NCBI GenBank assembly: GCA_036852015.1
Contig: JAANDG010000271.1
Location: forward strand, 62,001 to 126,000
Direction of reading: 5' to 3'
Length of the DNA stretch: 64,000 nucleotides
DNA from: Pelodera strongyloides
Lineage: Eukaryota; Nematoda; Chromadorea; Rhabditida; Rhabditidae
Under the pieces are notes generated by a model. That model was not told where the DNA came from and searched no databases. It saw nothing but the letters and a program-made list of their open reading frames with translations. Made by a program: the position numbers and the translations under genes. This document shows positions 53,201 through 63,741 of the stretch, piece by piece (the stretch's first letter is position 1; the number at the start of each line of letters is the position of its first letter).

Positions 53201-56200
53201 CTTCAAATTATTCGAATTTCCTCCAAAATCCAAATATCAACATAAAATTGCAGGACCTGGAGATACGGCTTGTGCTTTTCTCAGCGTGAACGTTGGCGGC
53301 AAAACAGCTGTTTTACAGCGATACGGTAAAGCATTTTAGTTTGCAAGATTGAAAAACTTGATCAACAAACACGCGTGTTTTTGTTGGCGAACTTGAAACA
53401 TCGGACATTTCTAAACTAGAAAAGCGGAAGTTTTCATGTTGTACATTTTCAGGAAATTCCAATTTCTATTCGGGGAATACGACCGTTCAAAAGGGCAGTC
53501 AGCCTGTGCGAATAACTACTGTATGTCAAAATGCTGTGGCCCTGCACATAAGGCTTTATGCAAGGTGAATCTGGGATTACATTACACTAATTGTGAATGG
53601 GTGTGGCGCAGTGGCAAGCCACGCGCCTTGCTCCAGGCCACCGGCCGTTGGTTCGATCCCGGCCCGGAACCACTCCACCCCACCAAAGGTGTAAATATTG
53701 GCAGCTGGGTAAAACCGGCGGAGATAAATCGGCTTCCCGAGAAAATTGGCATATGGGAATTTAAAGGCCAGTTTTGGGCTTCAGAAATGAACCGGACCTC
53801 AGTGCACCGTTTCTGTGGATTCGGTTGATATAACCCAGTACTCTTTAACTTTTTTTATCTGCAGCAATTTAATTTAGTTTTCACTGAAACTAAGAATATA
53901 TGCTCATTCTGTTTCAGCGACTTGCTTTCTCTTTCTGTACAATATTCTGACCTAAAGGACGATATTGTCAACTACGCAGTGGGACCAAATCAGTGTGAGT
54001 TTTTATGTTAAAGCGAAATGCAAGCCCCTTTGGAAAATTTGCATATGATAAGCAAATCCTATGTATCCTATGCTAATTTTGTACGATCGTCCACGACAAT
54101 CGCACAAAAGCAAATTTTCCAAAGAGGCTAGCATTTCGCTTCAAATACGCCACACTGCGGAGAGTACCTCATCGGGCGCTACCATGTCATAGAGGGTGGT
54201 GAATAACTGGGTTGTATGGATATCATGAATATTGTAGCTTGTTCACCCCCTGAGTTGGAATTCAAATTATTCGGTTTTGGTAAAGTATTTATTTTTCTTT
54301 ATTCTTTACGAATTTCAAGTAAACTCGACGCAAAATGATGATTTTGGTGTGACTGCGATCCTTTAAACGGATCACGACATTAAATTAAGTATTTTAGATT
54401 ATGGAATGATCGCTCGATTGGCTGGACCAGGCAGTGAGGACGCAGGGGTAAGATTTTTGTAGAATACCCATATCAGTATGCAGAAGCAGAACACCAGATG
54501 AATTCCTTGGGGAAAATACAAGCTTCTATCTCGTGTTTACCTGCGAAATCTTGCCAAAAAAACGAGCTGATGGCTATCGTATTTGAATTATTGGGAAACT
54601 TTTCTGTGACTTCTGCGTTCACGATTCACGGTGGTTATTCTTTTCATGCTCCTTTCACATATGATTAAAGCGAAATGCTAGCCCCTTTGGAAAATTTGCA
54701 TATGATAAGCAAATCCTATGTATCCTATGCTAATTTTGTACGATCGTCCACGGCAATCATACAAAATTAGCATAGGATACATAGGATTTGCTTATCATAT
54801 GCAAGTTTTCCAAAGGGGCTAGCATTTCGCTTTAATGTAAGCAACAGGCACTAACATTGCAGGCCCACCTAAAAGTGCTTTCCTGTAACGGAAGTCAAGC
54901 GCTACGTTATGATGCCGTGCAAACTGGAGTATTGAGTAACACCACAAATGCGGACTGTCAGAATAACTATTTCGCTCCGTACTTCTGCGATCCAAGCTAT
55001 CGGTGTCCTTCAAGTTACAGTTACACTGGAGTTCAACAAGTGCAGGTAATCAATGAAATCCAGCGGATTAGTTCTGTTCGTTTTCTTAACTTATTTAACT
55101 TATGTAATATTGCCCAGAAAAGTTCACAGTGGTAATCGAGGACCTACATTACGATTTACATGTAGTTCTCAATAATACGCGGTTATAATTGTGCTAAACT
55201 CTTTTTTTTAGTGTGCATAATTATGCTAAATTTGCACTTATTATAGATTCAATTGCCTTTATCCTTCACTTTATTCCTTATATCCTTTAGAAAACTATAC
55301 AATAATCAATAAACTTCTGAGTTAACTTTCTTCCTCATGACTCACATTTTTTTGTTATTCGATTAATTGCGCGCATATTTCTTATTAATATCCTAATAGT
55401 AATTCACAACAATTCTAATAGTTCTGTGTAAAAGCTGTCATCCATAAATGTGAATGTTGTCCCTTGTTCGTTTTAGTTTGTTGTGGGTGGTCACCAGTTC
55501 ACCAAGTCTTTCTATTGCGATGCAAATGGGTCTCCACAAGATCAAAACTGTAATCAGCCACATACTGATAATAATGGCAACACTCTTTGTACAACAACCT
55601 CACCGACCGGACCCTTTTATAGAGGTTGACACTTATCATCTTTTCTACTTTACTTGGATCAAAAAATATGTGCTACAATGTCGGCTAACAAAGTTTGGCC
55701 TAACGAATAAAAATGAAATCGATTTGACGTAAGATCAGGTTTTTACTTCTACTACCAATGGTTGGTTTGTGTTTTTAAGGTATGCTAATGCTCTTTTGTG
55801 AATCAAACTAAAATTTACATATTAATATTCCAGGACCCACTGGTGACGTGTTTGACTGCATGGGAGATGGGCACTTGCAGTACCACAATATGAGTTCCGA
55901 AATAAAAGTAAAATGATTTTGAGATTAGAACAAAAATCTGATGCAATCGCGGGGAAAGCACCGTGAGGTAGATTAGTCTGGTTTATCAATGAGAAGTTTC
56001 TTGAAATTCCGTGAAATCAAAGGCCAGCGTAAAGCGCCGAAAAATCATTTGTGATATCATGCACATAATTATGCACAATAATATTTTAGGCTCGTTCGAA
56101 TTATCAATGTGCTTGCGATGAAGGATTCATGGGACTCAGTTGTCAACAGGGTGAGCACTCGTTTTCACAATCATATACAATGTTCACTGTGCAATGCTCT

Positions 56201-57887
56201 ATTATCAGTCAGGTCATGAAGTAAGTCGGGTAGATGCGCCGCATGAGGCAACCCGCCCCTCTATGTGTAACCCGGAGCTAGGGACAATCAACAATCTGGT
56301 CTATTGTGAATAAATTTGGCGTGGAGCAGATTCGAACCCGCGTCACTTGCATGGCTAGCAAGCACTCACCGGTTGAGCTACACGCAACTGATTGTCCCTA
56401 GCTCCGGGTTACACATAGAGGGGCGGGTTGCCTCATGCGGCGCATCTACGTCGAGCTCAACCGGTGAGTGCTTGCTAGCCATGCAAGTGACGCGGGTTCG
56501 AATCTGCTCCACGCCAAAATTTTTCACAATAGACCAGATTGTTGCCTAGGAGCCATGAGGGCTAAGTATGAATCATGAAGACATTACCCTGCAGTCATCT
56601 TATAAAAAGATCGGGCTAACTTTTTAGGTGGTGTTGAACTTTAATTTTTAAGTGGGTCTGTGTTGAAGGAAAACTCGCCACCAGATGATACATAATCGGT
56701 GAAGTAACATAGTTTGCAGGTTTCTGCCCTGCTCCCAATCAATCGCCGGGCGCCCTGGACACTGTACCGCGGACACTCTCAATAGTGTTTTGTATTCCGC
56801 AGGGCGCCAGTGGAGCTATTCTGCCTGGCATTATGTCGCCAATTATTAAAGTCCTTGGTCGTCAAGCACCAATCGATGGCATCTGGCTCTATCAAGCCTT
56901 CTTTAGATTTTCCGATGGAACTGGTGTGTGTATGCATTTGTTCCTAAAGCACCAATCACACAATAGCCCGTATTCTCGCGTCAGGTGTATTGGTAGGAGG
57001 TGCGTCGCGGTTTCCATATTGGTAGAGGATTGGGAGGGCTGTTGCATGCACTAGGCCTACCAGTGGTTTGGGAAGGGAGGGCTTTGGGAAATTTTAATTA
57101 TTCTTGGTTTTTCAATGTATTTTCTATATTTTTGTTTTTTTTACTACTATATGATTATTATTAGTTCACTACTACTATTATTACACCAAATTTTCAAGTC
57201 TACTTGACCTATATTTGTTTTCGCTTTCTCTTTTGCAGTCTCTAACATATTCACGTGCGCCTACCACTGGTAGGCCGCTTTCCAATGTAGACCTACCAGA
57301 GAGGACTGGGAAGTGCCTACCAAAATGTCTCTCCCAGAATGACGCGAGAATACGGACTAATGAAGGGCCACTCCCTAATCAACCATAATGTAATTGGGAT
57401 AAATTATTAGCATCCCTAACTTTCCCACAAGCACATTGATGGATTTTTATGTTCTTTAGTTCGAACAGTTCAAGAAATCGTATGCTGCGTTGAAGCTAGA
57501 TCCACTCGGAGGACATGACATTGGATTCACCCTACAGGACTCATTTGAAATGGTTGTTAGCGGAGTGCTTACGTATTTATGCAAAGTTGCTCGAATTTCG
57601 CTCGATTTTTATTCAAATTTATGTTCATTCGCATATGATGCATAAGAATGATGGTGTGCTCGATGTGCTTGAAAAACCGTCCGGAATTTTGCTTTAAGTA
57701 TTGTAAAGTACCAGTTCTCCGAAACGGGCGAAACTTAATTCCTTAATGTATTAGTTACATTCTCCGGTTCTTTGCGGAATAATACGCCTTCTGCATATGT
57801 ATCCTTTTTTATTTCCATGTGCGCTCTGTAGTTTTAATGCGCTTTTTAATAACAAGTGGTGTATGTGTGTGACCTTGTGTACCTGGC

Positions 57888-57926
<39 letters not shown>

Positions 57927-60900
57927 TGTGTGTGTTTGTGTTTGTGTGTGTGGTCCTTTTTGGTGGAAGAATGGAGAGAGAGAGAGAGACAGAGAAACAG
58001 TTTCCTAACCAGATTTTAGGTGACAAACGCCCTTGGGAAGCAGACGCCAGGTGTGGCAATCGTCTACTTCTACAACGACCAAACAACCTTTATGGATGTC
58101 ACCACAAATGATACCGAGCCAGAATATTTGGACAGATTTTACCAGATGACTCAACTTTACAAACAGCGAGTTAGTCGTTTTGCATCAAGTTCTTACAAGT
58201 TATTCCTTACTACTGCTCATACAAACACTATGCAGTCACTTGAAATGTTCGTTTAGTTTTTCGTCCTATCCCAATACGACAATTCAGCATTTATGAGGAA
58301 TTTGGGTAAAACAGGCGGTGAAACGATTTCGAACTCTCGGAACTCCATCCAGGAAAACGAGTAATGATTTAAAGGGATCAGCTCACCTTAAATTGTGTCT
58401 GTTTTTTTTTTCTTTATTTTCTATAAGGGAGGATAGAAAAAGTAGTGTTCAATTTTACTCACGAAGATTTGGGTGATAAAGTGGTGGATTGATCGGGCCG
58501 AAATGCAAAAAGGGCAATTATCCTATACAAACAGGCAGGACCATTTCTCAATCCACCAAGTGAGTATTGAAATTCAACAGTTTAAGGTGAGCTGATCCCT
58601 TTGAGATTTTTAATTTTCATAATTTAAGATTTTTTCAGATTGAATCTACTTTTGAAGCTAAATTGCGCAGTTATACTGTTATTCTCCAATGACATATACT
58701 TATTATACTAAATTCTATTTACGAATTTCTGATGATCTTTTTGCCTTTTATTTTAACTTTTTTTATTGGAATTTTATAGGGCACGTCAAGATAATCAACC
58801 ACTGATGATGAAAGCTGCCTTAGCAACTGGTGGAATGTACCTGAGCGATTTAGGGGAGACTGTTTTTGCCAACTTTGCTGAACAGGTAAAGTAATAATTC
58901 GTAACAATAATTAATAATAGATACGATAGTACTAATAATAGGAGTGAGGTACATATAATAATATAATAATAATAATTATAATAAAATCATAATATAATCA
59001 TAATAATAATAATCATAATAATAATAATAATAATTATATACTAATATATATATATATATATATATTATTTAGTATATAATAATAATAATAATTATAGTAA
59101 TAATTAGAATAGTAATAATAGTAACAATAACATTAATAATAATTTAGGTTCTTTCTGTTGTTCTGAGTGGCTCTCCACTAACCACAAATTTCGGCGCCTA
59201 TCTTGAGAGTCCCAACACGGAAACGTATTTCACTGTGGAAGAAGTCGGAAACACAACATTCGTATTTTCATCTAATCAATCTCTTGCAATAGCAAAATTG
59301 TTTCAAGGAGGTAATCCTATTCTCGCTCTCTAAAAATCACACCAAGCTTTTGATAGGCCTATCCCCCTTTACCACCTACCATCCCACTCGAATATGGCCT
59401 CGCCCGCTACACTTCCACTGAAGTTATAACACAAACGCTGCTTCTGTAAGATAGCCTTCTGTCCTCTCTGCCCACCTACTTTTGCTACCGATATGTGAAC
59501 TTTTTACTTATGTAATAATGAAAGATTTCGAAGGTAATTAATCTACTCCAGAATGTGGTGCGGGCACAGAAGTGAAGCTACACACTGGCCACTATGGTGG
59601 ATACGCTACTCTGCCAAATGCAACCGCAGCTAAACAATACTGCTTCAGGGTGAGGAAACTATATTTCTTTTTCCGCACTAGGCATGTCTTTACCACCAGT
59701 GTGTCTATATGTATGTATCAATAGCTCCCGCTCCTAAAGTACCGCATAAATTCATTTATGATGCGGTCACTTGAAAGCGTTTTAATTGTTGCATTGACAA
59801 TACACCTCATGTGAATCACAATACAATACAAACAATTGCCAGATCGCGGCATCGCAGCAGCATCGCGCTCACAATACTTTGACTTTGACTTACTATAAAA
59901 TAACTGGTGGCAGTATGTTATAGGGCTAGAGAGCTAGAGAATGTAGTGCTTTTCTCTCTCCCCGCACACAAACATCAGTCCTAAGACCTAACACTCTACT
60001 AGCCCTATATAACGCTATTTCCGCCGGCTACGATAAGTCAGTGTTTTATAATGTGTGGAAGTGTGAAAACACTGTGAGTATGTTCCCGAAACGGGGAGCC
60101 TCAGTCTGGGCATTTCACTTCCCGCATTGTGAAGCAAGTTACATGATGTACTATCGGTGGCAAGCATCTAAAATGACGGCTTGAACTGACCCTCACTTCA
60201 CCAACAATATGTCATTATGAGATACGATTAATATAAAAAGGACATAAGCAAAATATGTATAACTATTATTGGAACCAGAATGCAATAAACACAACTACAT
60301 GTCGAGTTTGCAGTGCGAGTTGCCAGAAGTCTTCCTGTCGTAAATCTTTGCAATCAGACACTTATTTTCACATGGTTTCATTCAGGTTCAAGGCGTTCCT
60401 CTCGTTGTATCGGTGTACAATTCTGGCGGTCTGGGCACTGTCACCGATTTTGTCAGTAAATGGAATGTGGACACACACAATGCCGTGCCCATTGAGAACA
60501 CTTGTGGGACCAATTGCATATTTCCATATTTTTAATGTTTAATTTATCGATATAAAAAGTATTCGCTGGCCATTTTGGTAGCACCCTGCAGCAGGTTTAT
60601 TCCGTAAAAAATATACGATTATGCGCGCGAAGACTGCGCAGCTTTTTACTGGTCTTTGTTTCAGCAATAGGGCCCACTTTGGCTGTCCATGTTCCTGATG
60701 GCCTCACTTTCTCAAACGAGGATTTTAATGCTCGTGCTTCTCAGAGGATTAATTGCACTTTCCAAGCAGCAACATACTCACCTAAGGCAATTAATAGCGG
60801 TGGACTCAGCACAATTCAGGTGAATGATAAGGCAATTAAAAATAGTAAAGCACAAGGTTTCAGCATTATTTCATTCCGAAACCAGTGAAATCATTACCTA

Positions 60901-62033
60901 TTATATATCTGCCGTTGCACAAAAACGTCTCACCCTTATTTTCGCTAAAAAAAATTGAAGTGTAAACATCTCTGTTGGTTCTTTTTATGTTATTAATGCT
61001 ATCTTTTCAGTTGGACATCAAAGATTCGAGTTTGAACACAGTGGCCACCAAGGCTGTTCCTTTTGCTGTTACGTCTTCAATAGGTAAGGTAAAAAAAGAG
61101 TAAAGTAATAGTATTTCTATGGGATTCTGTTTTGTCTCCTGTCTCTGACTGTAACACTGTGCTTTTGTTTTTGTAAAAAAAGATGGAAAGTACGCATAAA
61201 GATCGTCTGAAAACATTGCAATATTGTAGCCCGAGACACGGTTTATGCAGAGAATTGGCGAAAAATACCATATAATTTTCTTTGTTTTATAGCTAAGACA
61301 TGTCCTAGAAAAACCTACTTCAAAAATTGACCGTTCGCCCTTTGCGCATGCGCGCTGCTAAGGCGCGTTGCGCCTGCAACCGTATGCGGAGGCGCGGAAA
61401 TTAATCAATTCTGCCATTCTTTAGATTGCGCGAATGGAGGAACTTTTGACCCGAAAGTCGGTGCTTGTCAATGCACAGATGATTACATTGGAGTCGACTG
61501 CACTCAGCCGGTAATCGACAATTTTATTTTGGCATGTGTTTGCATATTTTGGTCTCTTGTATTTTTCGACACCTATTCGTCTCTCTCTCTCTCTCTTCTC
61601 TCTTTCTCTTCTCTCTCTCTCCCTCTGTAAGTTAGAGGTTAAAGCTGGCGCGCAATTCCAAGTTTCGGGCGCGCATTCAAGCGGCACCAACATGATGCCA
61701 GCTGATCAAGCCACACTTACGCGGCTTGCGCGCCAAGTGTCCGCGGGGTCTGACTCTTCTATGTTTTCCTTTTATGTTAATTCTTTTTCAGAGCGGATGC
61801 ACTGGGAGTTCTGGAGTTCTGAACACGTGGAAGGACACGTGCAATTGTCCCGGAAGAACAGCCGATCAATGCATCTCTCGTAGGCTTTGTTTCATTTTTT
61901 GTGGGGTAGTAAGCCGCCTATGTCGCGTATTTCGCAGAAAGTGGGAAGAATGTTGAATATACATGACTGGACGCATTGTGGTAGTTTATTTCTTCATTTA
62001 TTATATATTGATATATAATATATATATATATAG

Positions 62034-62068
<35 letters not shown>

Positions 62069-62218
62069 ATATATATATATTGCAACTCAGAACTCAAACT
62101 AATAAGCACAATATTACCTCATAAGTGGCACTGCAAGTGAAATACTCGCATACTTTTTGACATATTTTATTATTATTTTAAGTTTATCCTGGCTTTTTCA
62201 GCTTGGACCGCATTCTAA
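34693..62218 (+). CDS. Secreted EGF/VWA-like domain protein, 46 exons, ~1531 residues
   Basis: Predicted extracellular protein with a signal peptide (MRLLLTVFVTVGCLAVQVNA), two EGF repeats, a VWA-like region, a long middle region rich in N-glycosylation sites, an EGF repeat, a second VWA-like region, and two C-terminal EGF repeats. This order recalls large nematode EGF/VWA proteins such as C. elegans IRG-7, linked to innate immunity, but that link is from memory and unproven. Forty-six exons were placed; every phase closes to a TAA at 62216-62218, using two GC donors (after 52448 and 53148, the second weak). Exon coordinates are given in the three block entries. Introns are unusually large for a nematode and hold an LTR element, a satellite array, SINEs and MITEs. 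The acceptor at 34684-34692 suggests trans-splicing, and AATAAA at 62249 the 3' end. The last 17-bp coding exon is the least certain part. Confidence 0.85.
35183..35257 (-). pseudogene. tRNA-like sequence with long variable arm
   Basis: The minus strand has a paired D arm (GCTC AACCGGTA GAGC), an anticodon loop CTGTGAA (GTG, His) with correct T33, a T arm (GTGGG TTCGAAT CTCGC) and a 15-base variable region (AGATTGTGCGCAGAT). The acceptor stem pairs poorly, so it is probably a tRNA pseudogene or SINE head. The long variable arm is unlike a normal His tRNA. It lies in the first large intron of the EGF/VWA gene. Confidence 0.5.
35418..35812. repeat. GA-rich microsatellite block
   Basis: Long interrupted (GA)n/(GATA)n tract, including a pure (GA)n run at about 35754-35810. 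It produces artefactual minus-strand frames made of Leu-Ser repeats. Confidence 0.95.
37568..37620. repeat. ATT trinucleotide microsatellite
   Basis: About 17 ATT units directly before the acceptor of exon 37623-37790; they may double as its polypyrimidine-like tract. Confidence 0.95.
38785..38967. mobile_element. TTAA MITE, family A (best-preserved copy)
   Basis: Ends TTAAAGCGAAATACCGGCC and GGCCGGTATTTCGCTTTAA. The terminal inverted repeats run about 36 bp (to AAACGCATC/GATGCGTTT), flanked by TTAA, with no coding capacity. The right end is 12 bp before exon 38980-39054. Confidence 0.95.
39267..39567 (-). repeat. LTR copy 1 (3' LTR)
   Basis: 301 bp. Nearly identical to copy 2 over the interior; differs at the TGTAATGGATGTGCTC end, where copies 2 and 3 have AAG. 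Confidence 0.9.
40611..40911 (-). repeat. LTR copy 2 (next to the primer-binding site)
   Basis: 301 bp, shares the AAGACCTTGCCCTTAGTC variant with copy 1 and joins copy 3 with no bases between. Confidence 0.9.
40912..41212 (-). repeat. LTR copy 3 (extra outer LTR)
   Basis: 301 bp, carries its own variants near the left end (AAGGCTTTTGCCCATGGCC), so it has diverged from copies 1 and 2. Confidence 0.9.
41241..41271. repeat. AAT trinucleotide microsatellite
   Basis: About ten AAT units before exon 41290-41371. Confidence 0.95.
41565..47760. repeat. 59-bp satellite, 105 tandem copies, inside one intron
   Basis: The unit begins AGATTGCTTATCCTAAAATT, continues ATTAATGTAATCGATTTCAT and ends ATTAGCGCCTTAGGAAGAG. 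The span of 6196 bp divided by 59 is 105 units. Copies differ mainly at two sites: AAAATT or AAACTT, and CTTAGG or CTTGGG. Rarer variants are GCGCATTAGG, ATTCTTAATG and single-base indels near 41935, 43739, 46984, 47010 and 47224. The array lies wholly in the intron between exons 41290-41371 and 47826-47908 and ends 65 bp before the acceptor. There is no open frame through the unit. Confidence 0.98.
48551..48733. mobile_element. TTAA MITE, family A
   Basis: Full-length copy with intact ends, very similar to 38785-38967. It starts 11 bp after exon 48453-48540. Confidence 0.95.
50194..50312 (+). repeat. SINE S3 fragment
   Basis: Diverged copy of the middle of the element at 53598-53862: a weak B box (GGTTCTAATCCCG), then CACACCCCACCAAATGTGTAA and GGCTTCCCG. 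It is in the intron after exon 50095-50161. Confidence 0.6.
51187..51377. mobile_element. TTAA MITE, family A, left end decayed
   Basis: The right end GGCCGGAATTTCGCTTTAA is intact; the left end reads TTGAAGCGAAACACCAGCC. It ends 10 bp before exon 51388-51533. Confidence 0.85.
52118..52245 (+). repeat. SINE S3 3' fragment
   Basis: Matches the 3' half of the copy at 53598-53862 (AAAGGCCAGTTTTGGGCTTC, ATGAACCGGACC, GGATTCGGTTGATATAACCC), ending in TCTTTATCTTTTT. Confidence 0.85.
52507..52582. mobile_element. Half copy of TTAA MITE family B
   Basis: Only the left arm is present (TTAAAGCGAAATGCTAGCC to ATCCTATGCTAATTTTG). It stops about 23 bp before exon 52606-52679 and lies in the GC-donor intron. 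Confidence 0.85.
53598..53862 (+). repeat. tRNA-derived SINE, family S3 (full length)
   Basis: The tRNA-like head has a consensus A box (TGGCGCAGTGG) and B box (GGTTCGATCCC), followed by a body shared with the fragments above and a tail TTTAACTTTTTTTATCT. It lies in the intron between exons 53453-53564 and 53918-53994. Confidence 0.85.
54008..54147. mobile_element. TTAA MITE family B, internally deleted
   Basis: Left arm complete, right arm shortened to AAATTTTCCAAAGAGGCTAG plus the end. It starts 14 bp after exon 53918-53994. Confidence 0.85.
54665..54835. mobile_element. TTAA fold-back MITE, family B
   Basis: Near-perfect full-length palindrome with TTAA at both ends; it ends 27 bp before exon 54863-55045. 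Confidence 0.95.
56219..56568. repeat. Palindromic pair of SINE S1 copies
   Basis: A minus-strand S1 head (B box GGTTCGAATCT at about 56332) is followed by a plus-strand head (A box near 56457, B box near 56503), with shared flanks AACCCGGAGCTAGGGACAAT and its complement between them. This forms a large in-intron fold-back. Confidence 0.85.
56963..57361. mobile_element. MITE with TAGCCCGTATTCTCGCG ends (long form)
   Basis: Ends TAGCCCGTATTCTCGCGTCA and TGACGCGAGAATACGGACTA. It has the same termini as the element at 3385-3537 but a different 360-bp interior with repeated CTACCAG/CTGGTAG blocks. It is in the intron after exon 56720-56925. Confidence 0.8.
57560..57697. mobile_element. TTAA MITE family A, 3' part
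   Basis: Right end recognisable (GCATATGATGCATAAGAATG, CCGTCCGGAATTTTGCTTTAA); the left end is lost next to exon 57460-57552. Confidence 0.7.
57889..57923. repeat. TG dinucleotide microsatellite
   Basis: Pure (TG)n continuing into an imperfect TG-rich tract to 57950. Confidence 0.95.
58369..58603. mobile_element. TTAA MITE family C, truncated
   Basis: Left arm close to 30275-30621 (TTTAAAGGGATCAGCTCACC, GGGTGATAAAGTGGTGGATT); the right arm is reduced to GGTGAGCTGATCCCTTTGA. Confidence 0.85.
58945..59145. repeat. AAT/TA-rich simple repeat
   Basis: Interrupted AAT and TA repeats filling most of the intron between exons 58780-58885 and 59148-59310. Confidence 0.9.
62013..62080. repeat. TA dinucleotide tract
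   Basis: Interrupted (TA)n in the last intron of the EGF/VWA gene. Confidence 0.9.
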
Positions 62219-62248
62219 ATACACGATCGGAGCCTTCATAAAGTTTTC

Positions 62249-62254
62249 AATAAA
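62249..62254 (+). terminator. Polyadenylation signal AATAAA
   Basis: 31 bases after the predicted TAA of the EGF/VWA gene, supporting the short final exon. Confidence 0.6.
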
Positions 62255-62579
62255 ATATTTATAATTGCACATCTTACTTGGTAAATACATCACAATGTAC
62301 AAAGTATACTATAGTCTACGAATATATTTTGGCGAAAAAATAATCACTTATGTGCTGAGCAAGTTAGGGGTTTAGTGAGTGACAGGAAAGTATACGTATA
62401 AATAGTAGCAAAGGCATTTGCGGCACCCTGCCCCCCCCCCCCAGCCCAGCGCCCTTATATAAATAAATTTGTGTAACAATCATAGGATAAACACAAGCAA
62501 ATAAATGATAAATATAATAACTAAGCTCCCACAACCACAGAGTAAATGGGACAAGTCGCTAGTGACAAAGAACAAACTC
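62255..62579. other. Intergenic region between convergent genes
   Basis: AT-rich, with a C12 run near 62431. It holds the 3' UTRs of both neighbours; no gene seen. Confidence 0.5.
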
Positions 62580-63741
62580 TTATACGCTCTCCGCAGCCCA
62601 ATCGCGCCGCGACGCGGGCAAATATCGCACAATTGCGCGCACTTCATCGTTGTTCGCCACAAAACTGACCGAGTTTTCGTGAAGCCAACGTTCTACCTAA
62701 ACGATGCTTTATTATTAATATTTTTCTATCCAAATTGAATCAATAATCAAACCAAGTAAGAATTTCATGATGGATATTTCTGAGAAAAAAACACTGAAAG
62801 TCTCACTTTTCCCTGTATCAAATCGACTTTATCTTCGGGGAAATTCTGGTTGATACCCTTATTTGTTGGATGTTTGACGGGGACGTCATCGCGCACCTAC
62901 AACATTTGGTTAGTTATGAAAGGTTCAAATTTAGCAAACATATTTACTTGTCTAGACATATTTGAATTTGTTTAACTAGATGTATAACTCACAAAAGATA
63001 GCATTGTCTGTGTTTACTAAAGAAATTGTGATTAGTACGAATGTGTTCTTTTAAACTACAAGCCTAAGCTCCTGACCTCGGCATAGTATTGTACCCTGCC
63101 CGGGTAGTCCACAAAGCGATCGCACACGTGTTTTATCAGTCCATTATATCCAGTTTCACCAATTTTGAGAAGAACATCATCTTTGGTTTCGTTTTCGTAC
63201 CAACAACCTAAACAAGGAAATCATCAAACAAATAACGCAAATAGTACTAGGTGGAAAGTTCTTCACAAACAACACTGAGACTGAGATTTAAAGCGACATA
63301 CCGGCCGGTTTTTGAGACGCATCGTGTACCCCTACTTTCTTATGCAGCTACTTATGCATCATATGCAAATGAGCATAAATTAGAATAAAAAATAGGCCCC
63401 AATTCGACACCACTTAGCATAACTGCATAAGTATACAGTATACAGTATACATATTTGAGATGCGTTTCAAAAACCGGATGGTATTTCTCTTTAAAGTGTC
63501 CGGCACATGGTGCACTCGTTTTGAAATAATCCCGCCAAAAGAATAACGTTATGGATGTTAAATCAACCTGCAGAGCCTTATTGTCCCATAAAATAAAGAA
63601 TGTGAGAGTTGGTCCAAGTATCAAGTATGTAAGCCATACCAGTCACCCATCGTCCGGTATCGAGACATAACCACTGGAAGGTTGCGATTCTGAACTGATC
63701 TCCAACGTGGTGTTTTTCTCCGTCCACGTCACAGCCAGGTT
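62580..63741 (-). CDS. Secreted MIG-18-like fibronectin-type-I domain protein (3' part)
   Basis: Exons in coding order: 63640-63741, 63077-63207, 62807-62896, 62580-62696 (stop TAA). They join in phase and give 146 residues; the start lies upstream, right of 63741, probably outside the window. The domain has a cysteine pattern GCDVDGEKHHVGDQFRIATF then QWLC, followed by GCWYENETKDDVLLKIGETG and KHVC. I recall this from nematode MIG-18/abnormal-cell-migration-like extracellular proteins, which act in cell migration and the basement membrane. The two C-terminal exons (VRDDVPVKHPTNKGINQNFP; VERWLHENSVSFVANNDEVR) are unlike anything I recognise. A single domain of about 80 residues is present. 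Confidence 0.65.
63288..63494. mobile_element. TTAA MITE, family A
   Basis: Ends TTAAAGCGACATACCGGCC and GGATGGTATTTCTCTTTAA, mildly decayed, in the intron between the two domain-coding exons of the MIG-18-like gene. Confidence 0.9.

Larger units (their letters stand above)
41290..54447 (+). other. EGF/VWA gene, block 2: middle region
   Basis: Exons 41290-41371, 47826-47908, 48125-48199, 48453-48540, 48999-49058, 49736-49857, 50095-50161, 50369-50452, 50913-50983, 51388-51533, 51675-51768, 51956-52090, 52376-52448, 52606-52679, 52889-52951, 53052-53148, 53254-53325, 53453-53564, 53918-53994 and 54398-54447. Short exons each encode 16-45 residues of beta-rich, Thr/Ser/Asn-rich sequence with several N-x-S/T sites (NITENS, NFYSGNTT). 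GVNVGG-like and GPGDTACAFLSVNVGGKTAV segments suggest Ig-like or jelly-roll folds, but I cannot assign a domain. Introns after 52448 (CAG|GCAAGT) and 53148 (ATG|GCTAGT) appear to use GC donors because no GT gives the required phase. Confidence 0.75.
54863..62218 (+). other. EGF/VWA gene, block 3: EGF, second VWA-like domain, C-terminal EGFs
   Basis: Exons 54863-55045, 55477-55624, 55834-55907, 56090-56150, 56720-56925, 57460-57552, 58020-58198, 58780-58885, 59148-59310, 59552-59649, 60386-60503, 60665-60819, 61011-61083, 61425-61510, 61632-61736, 61792-61879 and 62202-62218. The first exons are Cys-rich (CQNNYFAPYFCDPSYRCPSS). NYQCACDEGFMGLSCQQGFC is an EGF. LSIVFCIPQGASGAILPGIM through GGMYLSDLGETVFANFAEQ is VWA-like. 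CANGGTFDPKVGACQCTDDY is an EGF, and the last Cys-rich piece (SGCTGSSG...CNCPGRTADQC) is a partial EGF. Exon 61632-61736 could instead begin at 61638. Confidence 0.75.

Noticed and set aside
57751..58111. Both-strand frames with CVCVCV or THTHTH runs
   Set aside because: Produced by the TG microsatellite; only exon 58020-58198 in this area is supported.
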